Source: Colwellia polaris
Lineage (GTDB): Bacteria; Pseudomonadota; Gammaproteobacteria; Enterobacterales; Alteromonadaceae
Length of the DNA: 64,000 bases
Direction: 5' to 3'
Assembly: GCF_002104515.1 (NCBI RefSeq)
Contig: NZ_NBOE01000003.1
Span: 248,001 to 312,000 of the forward strand
Below are positions 58,501 through 64,000 of this stretch, piece after piece. The notes below the pieces were generated by a model. That model did no database searches, was not told where the DNA came from, and saw nothing but the letters and a program-made list of their open reading frames with translations. The stretch's first letter is position 1. The number at the start of each line of letters is the position of its first letter. The position numbers and the translations under genes were made by a program.

Positions 58501-58569
58501 GAGATGTTTAACTGTACGCCTAAGCAATATCAACAAAGACAGAAAACAGAACCACCTTTATCAAGTTAA
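55552..58569 (+). CDS. hybrid sensor histidine kinase/response regulator with AraC output
   Basis: The 1005-residue protein combines a full signalling chain. About ten hydrophobic segments (residues 10-325) form the membrane sensor, followed by a PAS domain (350-460). HisKA has His at about 484 in ISHEFRTPL. The HATPase holds NLITNAIKYTPSGG near 594 and DTGIGID. A receiver domain follows (VVLVIEDNLDMQSH near 733, phospho-Asp near 781 in VCDIMLTGIDG, Lys in KPF near 832). The C-terminal AraC helix-turn-helix is at 905-1000 (GITPSNYIKEFRLKRAKVLLKNG, IALDVGFSSQTYFGRCFKE). Such hybrids often control polysaccharide or nutrient uptake. It overlaps the next gene tail-to-tail by nine bases. Confidence 0.94.
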   Translation: MNLQIRKKKLLLTLCIIVISLPYFLMHDVIPNSHTWLEKGPLLLLQVLSVGFVTFSYIKIKTKALKLFWQFITLALVSSLASNLLFSFYLVENNLLLRELFTLFCYFFILLAIETTPHITEAKVSKNISSRVAAILFTLICFSYLVLLPIEFAASTSDKTASAELFHLLIAALIFIRLAVNSYQCKNKFWRQIYSVLSIGAGAMLLEHFAHYMVYWEPIYFPLYLHTLLILLPYCALILAATNSLALPEPPSETSQASLSELYLILLVACAILMHLAGIELNLHYHIDSYLQSLLIGIWLTIALVLLSSINYRNHRLNKKQQQQIVFQSTVQQSLVNLNQQLTKSLLNSEDKAIVNVSSNAILTTTTEGKVLSANPAAVQLFQCLEREIIGTRVNEFFSADDQMHYFFDFKSNVYTLQRKDSGISVECMATRKDNTQFPVQAELQWAEREEQPLVVITFINLTARKLAEQQALDLKDKFIANISHEFRTPLTIINGILDRYLMKSHSEEEGQELKAAKRNGLRLVRMVEQLLELSRLSDNPQLTLATYRLHTLMSMPADSFSRLATQKNLHLHCDIPENIWLDCDAQAFEKIIFNLITNAIKYTPSGGNIQVIAHLNSDNFTLDIIDTGIGIDIKSQDKIFERFHRADDEKNQGVFGVGIGLSLVNELVKAHNWQISVVSDYGKGSKFSLTIPCATPIKQEMSAPVSISQTEVAALLVESSTPINNTRKHSQKVVLVIEDNLDMQSHIKQVIEQQHHTLLAGSGELGLTLAQEYIPDVIVCDIMLTGIDGFAVLKQLKSHELTSHIPVILLTARSDLDSRLLGLNLQADEYLSKPFNHQELLTRIGNLITGRDKLQKSYLQHFNKDLQKNRKVNSFENAAELAQTSEEDITLDRKFLEKLEAITAVVYTDTDLDIIKLSAKMAMSERQLQRKIKALIGITPSNYIKEFRLKRAKVLLKNGSQIGRIALDVGFSSQTYFGRCFKEMFNCTPKQYQQRQKTEPPLSS

Positions 58570-61500
58570 ACCTGACTTAATTATTATCTGTTCTTTTAAG
58601 TTTTCAAAACTACTTTGCTGCATTAATTGTAGATAATCTAAAGACTTTGATTTAGGCCCACATAAGCCTAACCATGAAAGCTGTTTATTCTCATCTGTAT
58701 AATTTAAAGCTTGTTCAATCATCACGCTAATTTGATCCCAAGACAAATGCAGCGGGTTTTCTCGACTAAATGGAAAGAACGAATAAGCCATATTAAAAGT
58801 TGTAATCCCATCAATATTAACCACGCTATTTAACCTACCAGATAAACGTGCAGCAAGTTCATTAGCATTATTCCCTTTTTCGTATCCAATTACCGCAAAA
58901 GTATCGCTCGACCAACGAATAACGAGATCATCATTGTTTCTACTGTAATGTAATAAGTCAGTTAAATTAATTAATTGGCTATTATTTACAGCTTCATCAC
59001 TTTTCACTCTTACCATCAAAATATACAGTCTTGGCAGCATTTCTCTTTGAACAGGTAATAGATTTTGATGCATTTGGTGCATAAGCTGGCTAGTCTGCTC
59101 AATATAAATATCTAGATAGCGACGACTTTTCACCCCGGTAACTTTATCGACAATCGCCGCTTTTTCTAACTGTTTATTCGCCTGCGCTAATTCTAAGTTT
59201 TTAGAGGTGAATTTCTCAGTTTTTTCGTGCACTTGTTGTTCTAAGTAAAGTTTTTGTTGTTGCTCTACAACTAGCTTACGATTTAACATTCGAGAGTAAA
59301 GCAGTAACGCTAAAGCAACAATTGAAGTGTATAGAATATAAGCCCACCAGGTGTTCCAAGGCGCAGGTTTTACTGTTATATCCAATGAATAGCCCGGATT
59401 GCTCCAGACATTATCACTATTACCTGCAATTATTTGTAATTGAAAAATTCCTGCAGGTAAGTTTGTATAGGTAACACGGCGTGATTTTCCTGCGTCTATC
59501 CATTCCTGATCGAAGCCTAGTAATCGATATTTATATTTTGTGGATTCAGGATTAGAATAGTTAAGCCCAACATATTCAAAGGAAATTAGTCGATCGTAAT
59601 ACTCTAAAGTTAATTCTGATAAATTAGAAATAGATCCTTCAACGCTAATAGGTTCATTTAAGTTTAAGATATTAGTCAAATGGACTTTAGGGGCTGCCTG
59701 ACTTGTATTTATTCTATTTGGATTTACCGCACTAATTCCTTTTCCTGCACCAAAATATAAGGTGTTATCCTCGCCTAATAAAACTGATGAATGGGTATAT
59801 TCGAGATCGACTAAACCATGCGTTAAATCAAAATGTTTAAAGCTTTCTTCAGCTAGTGAATATCGTGATATCCCTTTACTTGTACTAAACCAAATATTAT
59901 CGGAAAGATCTTGTGTAATACCGTAAACAGCCATGCTTTTCATGCCATGCTTAGCGTTTAATTGGCGAAATGTATAATTTTTAGCTTTTAAATTTTGATT
60001 GGATATTATATTCATACCAGACGCTTGCGTACCTACCCAAATATTAAGCTCTCTATCTTCAAATATAATCCATGCTAGATCACTTGATATACTATTTGGT
60101 TTGGTATCATCATGTTTAATATGAGTAAATGAGTCTTGTTCTGGGTTATATAAACTTAAACCACCTCCAAATGTAGCTAACCAAATATCTCCCCTAACAT
60201 CTTCTAAAAGCTGTAAAACATGATTACTACTTGGTCCTTTTTGAGGCTCATTAATATTTAACTCAAAACGTGTAAATGAGCCATTAGAGTTAAGTCTATT
60301 TACTCCTCGGTGGAATGTTGATACCCATAAGTTACCCGCGCTATCTTTTATTATATCTGTAACGCTATTTGCAGATATTGAAGATGTTTCTTTTGCATCA
60401 TGTAGATACGATTTTATAGTATTATTTTTTACATCAACTGAAAAGAGACCTGAAGAACGCGTTCCTACCCATAATGTGCCTTCATCTTCAAAAAGAGTCA
60501 TCACTCGAAAGTTAGTAAAGTCGTCATTAAATGGGGCTGGTGTTATTTTATTATTATTAATTGATAACTGATAAATACCTCCGCTATAAGTACTAAAATA
60601 TATAGTATCTTGATCAAATTGCGCAAAGCTTGTGATGTTATTGTTTTTCAACTCACTTGAAGTCTGAGTACTGAACTGACTGAACGTTGTCATATTAGGA
60701 TCCCACCGATTTACGCCAGTGAAAGTTCCAATCCACATAATATTGTTACTATCCTCAAACAACGTAAAAACAAAATCATTACTTAAACTATGCGGATTAC
60801 TTGCAGAATGCCTATATCTTTGAAAATAATCATTATTTTCATCATATATTAATAACCCTTTATCTGTTGCTATCCAAATGTTGCCTTGGCTATCTCGGTA
60901 AATTTTTTCAATCGTATTACTTAGCACAGAATTAAGATCAGACTCATCAAACATATAGTGTTGGTATGTATTTAAATTTAAGTTAAATTTTAATAAACCA
61001 CTTTCTACTGTACCAATCCAAACAACACCTGCCTCATCATAAAAGAGTGAATTTATAAATTGAATAGAATTGGACTTTACATTAGGTTTAGTACTTTCTA
61101 GTGATTTTATAAAGTTGCCATTAATATCAAAAATTGAAACTCCACCGCCATTTGTTCCAACCCATATCTCTTGTTCTTTGGTTTCAATTATTGCATGAAT
61201 AGTATTATGAGTGAGACTCTTGGTATTTCCCAAATCCTTCTTTATATGCTTTATTGACCATACATTGTTATTATTTGATAAAATATTTAAACCGTTCTCA
61301 GTACCAATCCAAATTTTTCCTTCACTATCATCAAACAATGCATTTACAGTATCATTAGTTAATGGTGTTACTTTAGTTTTTGTATCGAACCTAAGAAAAT
61401 CTTGGCTATTTTCACGGTAAAGATTTAAGCCTCCGCCAAATGTTGCTACCCATAATTTTTCTTCTTTATCTATGATAATTCGACTAACAACATCTGAACT

Positions 61501-61737
61501 TAATGAGTTTGATAAGTCATTATCATGATGAAAGCTTATAAAATTATGGCCATCGAACCGAGATAACCCTTCAGAGGATCCAAACCACATAAAGCCATTT
61601 TTATCTTGAGCAATAGTACGGACAAACTTATATGACATTGGGTTGTCAACACCAAAGCCTTTAAACATCTTAATGTCTTGTGAGGCAACCAAGCAGCTAA
61701 AGCAGAGCATATAAAGAAACAAAAATATATTTTTCAC
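58561..61737 (-). CDS. two-component-like propeller sensor with degenerate GGDEF domain
   Basis: The 1058-residue protein has a signal peptide, about fourteen Reg_prop beta-propeller repeats (such as DKNGFMWFGSSEGLSRFD; residues 25-680) and a Y_Y_Y domain (about 690-790). One membrane helix (WWAYILYTSIVALALLLYS) and a coiled coil of about 40 residues follow. The last 190 residues resemble a diguanylate cyclase: DKVTGVKSRRYL matches the family's DPLTGLxNRR. The GGDEF signature position reads WSSDTF (near residue 944), so cyclase activity is unlikely. No histidine kinase is present. It may sense sugars and signal by protein contact. Confidence 0.9.
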   Translation of the reverse strand: MKNIFLFLYMLCFSCLVASQDIKMFKGFGVDNPMSYKFVRTIAQDKNGFMWFGSSEGLSRFDGHNFISFHHDNDLSNSLSSDVVSRIIIDKEEKLWVATFGGGLNLYRENSQDFLRFDTKTKVTPLTNDTVNALFDDSEGKIWIGTENGLNILSNNNNVWSIKHIKKDLGNTKSLTHNTIHAIIETKEQEIWVGTNGGGVSIFDINGNFIKSLESTKPNVKSNSIQFINSLFYDEAGVVWIGTVESGLLKFNLNLNTYQHYMFDESDLNSVLSNTIEKIYRDSQGNIWIATDKGLLIYDENNDYFQRYRHSASNPHSLSNDFVFTLFEDSNNIMWIGTFTGVNRWDPNMTTFSQFSTQTSSELKNNNITSFAQFDQDTIYFSTYSGGIYQLSINNNKITPAPFNDDFTNFRVMTLFEDEGTLWVGTRSSGLFSVDVKNNTIKSYLHDAKETSSISANSVTDIIKDSAGNLWVSTFHRGVNRLNSNGSFTRFELNINEPQKGPSSNHVLQLLEDVRGDIWLATFGGGLSLYNPEQDSFTHIKHDDTKPNSISSDLAWIIFEDRELNIWVGTQASGMNIISNQNLKAKNYTFRQLNAKHGMKSMAVYGITQDLSDNIWFSTSKGISRYSLAEESFKHFDLTHGLVDLEYTHSSVLLGEDNTLYFGAGKGISAVNPNRINTSQAAPKVHLTNILNLNEPISVEGSISNLSELTLEYYDRLISFEYVGLNYSNPESTKYKYRLLGFDQEWIDAGKSRRVTYTNLPAGIFQLQIIAGNSDNVWSNPGYSLDITVKPAPWNTWWAYILYTSIVALALLLYSRMLNRKLVVEQQQKLYLEQQVHEKTEKFTSKNLELAQANKQLEKAAIVDKVTGVKSRRYLDIYIEQTSQLMHQMHQNLLPVQREMLPRLYILMVRVKSDEAVNNSQLINLTDLLHYSRNNDDLVIRWSSDTFAVIGYEKGNNANELAARLSGRLNSVVNIDGITTFNMAYSFFPFSRENPLHLSWDQISVMIEQALNYTDENKQLSWLGLCGPKSKSLDYLQLMQQSSFENLKEQIIIKSGLT

Positions 61738-61841
61738 AATGAGATAAGCTACCTAGTTTAAAATATGAAATGGGGAGTGATTTTGATATTGAAGCATAAA
61801 GACCACTATCTTAGCGAATAATGGTCATTTAAGTTATAGCA

Positions 61842-63527
61842 TTATTGAGGTTCCACCCAATTATTAACGCTAATTGTCGTTACTTGATTAGTATCAAAGT
61901 TCATTTTCCAAATTAATGCATCTGATTCAAGACTCAACTTCCAAATTAATGCATCTGTTTCAAAGTCCATCTTCCAGATTAAGGCGTTTGTAGAAGCATT
62001 TGATTGAGCTGCCATATTAGGATCATTAAAACCCATTTTCCAAATTAATGCATCACCATTAAGTTGTTCTTGGTCAAGTTTCCAAATAAAGTCAGGTCCT
62101 AATCCTTCAACATAAAAATTACCATCTTGGTTAATATTTACCGGACCATAAAAATGCTCTTCATCACTTAAGTCTTTTGCAATATCTAGCGTATTATTAG
62201 CACAATTTAATGCTGCGCTCTCTATTGCATAATAAGCACTCACTAAGCCAGCACCTTGTTGAAATACACTATAACGCATACTGCCGTCTTGATTGTCTGC
62301 GCTATAAGCACTATCCATTAATTTACATTTAACTTGGTCTGGCGTTAATTCAGGGTTATCAGTTAACATTAAAGCCACAACACCTGAAACTACAGCGGCA
62401 GCTTGGGACGTTCCAGACATTTCAAAATAACGTCCACCATCATGATACTCAGGATGTTCGCTTACAATTTGTGAATCAAAAGCCATTAACCCAGAAATAT
62501 GGCCGCCAGGAGCGATAATATCAGGCTTAACAAAGCCTTCAGGTGTTGGGCCAGCAGAACTAAATGTAGCGACTTTATCATCATTATAATTAAAAGCAGT
62601 ATAGTTATCAGTCATTGCACCAACAGTAATGATATAAGGTACATTTCCTGGAACACCTATTGTCATTGGTGCAGAGCCTTTATTGCCGGCTGATGCAACA
62701 ACAACTACGCCAGCTTGCCAAGCTTTCATTACCGCTTTGTTTAATGGATCTTCCCAGTAATTCGAACGAACAGGCCCACTAAATGACATATTTAAGATAC
62801 GTAAATTTATTTGCTCTTTAACATCTAATGCCCAACTAATGCCACGTATAACGTCTGCATATGTTGCTTTACCTTCAGCATCAAAAGCCTTTATACCAAC
62901 ATGGGCAGCATTTGGCGCAACACCATATATTTGTCCGTAACTATCGTAATCACTATTTACTGCAATACTGGCAACATGTGTACCATGACCGCTCTCTTCA
63001 ATTCCATGATTACTGACCGTATCATTTATCGCATCATATGTGCCCCACGCTTTATCTCGACCATATAAGTCAGTTGATAAACCAGATAAATGCTCAAGGC
63101 CAGTATCTAAAAAACCTATGGTTACGCCTTCACCAAAATTGCCAGTTTGATGCACATAAGTCGCATCTACTTGTTCAGTTACTACCGATTTAGGTTGCCA
63201 CCTACGTTGACCATAAGTTTGTCCATTTAACTTAACTTTATGGTTGGTATTTATTGTTACCTTTTGCTTTTGTTGTAAGCTACTTAGTTGTTCATCAGTT
63301 AAATCAACAGCCACAGAGTCAATAATTTTTAACTCATGTGTAGGTATAACGCCCAATGCTTTTAAATTATCTTTTAATACAGAAAAATTTTTGGCACTGA
63401 TGATATATGATTTTGATGTTTCATCGGTATTAGCTACCGATTTAAAACCTATGACCATTGCTAAGGTAAACACACCTGCAATAATTGAAAAATTTCTTAT
63501 CTTATTTTGGTTCGAAGTGAACGACAT
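61842..63527 (-). CDS. secreted subtilase (S8) with C-terminal ALIWK repeats
   Basis: The 561-residue protein has a signal region (SIIAGVFTLAMVIGFKSVANT) and a propeptide-like I9 domain (ISAKNFSVLKDNLKALGVIP...). The S8 catalytic triad lies in FLDTGLEH (Asp), SGHGTHVAS (His) and GTSQAAAVVSG (Ser). The C-terminal 95 residues carry five copies of a short motif (FIWKL, then DALIWKM, NALIWKM, DALIWKL, DALIWKM), the last three about 11 residues apart. The tail may aid folding, sorting or binding. Its function in this family is not known to me. Confidence 0.9.
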   Translation of the reverse strand: MSFTSNQNKIRNFSIIAGVFTLAMVIGFKSVANTDETSKSYIISAKNFSVLKDNLKALGVIPTHELKIIDSVAVDLTDEQLSSLQQKQKVTINTNHKVKLNGQTYGQRRWQPKSVVTEQVDATYVHQTGNFGEGVTIGFLDTGLEHLSGLSTDLYGRDKAWGTYDAINDTVSNHGIEESGHGTHVASIAVNSDYDSYGQIYGVAPNAAHVGIKAFDAEGKATYADVIRGISWALDVKEQINLRILNMSFSGPVRSNYWEDPLNKAVMKAWQAGVVVVASAGNKGSAPMTIGVPGNVPYIITVGAMTDNYTAFNYNDDKVATFSSAGPTPEGFVKPDIIAPGGHISGLMAFDSQIVSEHPEYHDGGRYFEMSGTSQAAAVVSGVVALMLTDNPELTPDQVKCKLMDSAYSADNQDGSMRYSVFQQGAGLVSAYYAIESAALNCANNTLDIAKDLSDEEHFYGPVNINQDGNFYVEGLGPDFIWKLDQEQLNGDALIWKMGFNDPNMAAQSNASTNALIWKMDFETDALIWKLSLESDALIWKMNFDTNQVTTISVNNWVEPQ

Positions 63528-64000
63528 TTTAATCCCCTTTGCCCGTTACATCTTATAAAGCTTTATTTAAAAACAGTAAGGTGAATAACTACATTTGTTT
63601 ACAATAACTAACAACGACTGAAGTTATGTCGATATCACTCTATTTAGTCGCTTCATATAAAGCGATTTGTAAACATTATCACACCACTTAATAACTTTTA
63701 ACTAGATATATCTATTTGTTTTTCATGTTAAGTAAACAAAAATATCCAGCGTATGTAAAAAGTTGGATATTTTCTTAATCATAAAACCAGCAGCGTTTGG
63801 CATTACAATAGTAGAGGTTGAATTTATATATATTTAAAGTTCATCCAGCTACATATCATGCTAAATAACACTGGTTATTTTTAAGGTTTAAAAATGTTCG
63901 CTTTAAACTTTGCTCGATATTATCAGCAACTCAAATTGCCTCTAGCAAAAACACGACTTTTTTTCACATAAAAGCGACAAATAAAAATTTAAGCCATATA
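63528..64000. other. upstream region of the subtilase gene
   Basis: This 473-base AT-rich stretch holds the promoter of the minus-strand subtilase gene. I see no gene, RNA or repeat in it, and the window ends here. Confidence 0.4.

Overview
The window looks like chromosomal DNA of a marine gammaproteobacterium of the order Alteromonadales, most likely family Colwelliaceae (Colwellia or a close relative). The grounds are low-GC codon use, a polar-flagellar MotY beside rnt, the cysZ/smc/zipA/ligA order, a fadR/nhaB/dsbB neighbourhood, a TonB receptor beside a TPR-sulfotransferase, and a ColAP-like M1 aminopeptidase. The assignment rests on recognised protein families, not on a database search. 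I saw no rRNA, tRNA, CRISPR array, phage or intact insertion sequence.

Layout. 1-9 kb: a small membrane protein, then ligA, zipA and smc on the minus strand, facing cysZ on plus. 9-16 kb: an M1 aminopeptidase, motY divergent from rnt, a small membrane protein, a 2-Cys peroxiredoxin, grxD and sodB (an oxidative-stress block). 16-19 kb: a PEP-CTERM protein, a MITE-like remnant, fadR and an NfsB-type nitroreductase. 19-24 kb: an arsenic operon on minus, reading ArsC-ArsR fusion, ACR3 pump, GAPDH and ArsJ; it lies between fadR and nhaB. 24-33 kb: nhaB, dsbB, a DASS carboxylate transporter, nagZ, a PsrA-like regulator and an M2 (ACE-like) peptidase lipoprotein. 33-36 kb: a MarR/membrane-fusion/DUF2955 export operon and a LiaF-like protein. 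36-40 kb: an unusual Nramp transporter, a MarR regulator and a BCCT transporter. 40-45 kb: the TonB receptor and TPR-sulfotransferase. 45-52 kb: a TetR/quinone-oxidoreductase pair, then an RND pump with a divergent TetR. 52-64 kb: pgi, a YgjP-like metallopeptidase, a hybrid histidine kinase with an AraC output domain, a tail-to-tail beta-propeller sensor with a degenerate GGDEF domain, and a secreted subtilase with C-terminal ALIWK repeats.

Most operons end in clear Rho-independent terminators, and several regulators have long dyads in their promoter regions. The best are the two MarR boxes at 35294-35348, the TetR dyads at 47059-47103 and 51444-51478, and a PsrA-type box at 30181-30198. Two short non-coding elements with terminal inverted repeats (11169-11377 and 16898-17127) look like MITEs. 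No wholly new system is evident. The most unusual items are the ArsC-ArsR fusion operon, the ALIWK-repeat protease, the degenerate-GGDEF propeller sensor, the Nramp protein lacking its metal-binding motifs, and a possible orphan small RNA near 30.5 kb.
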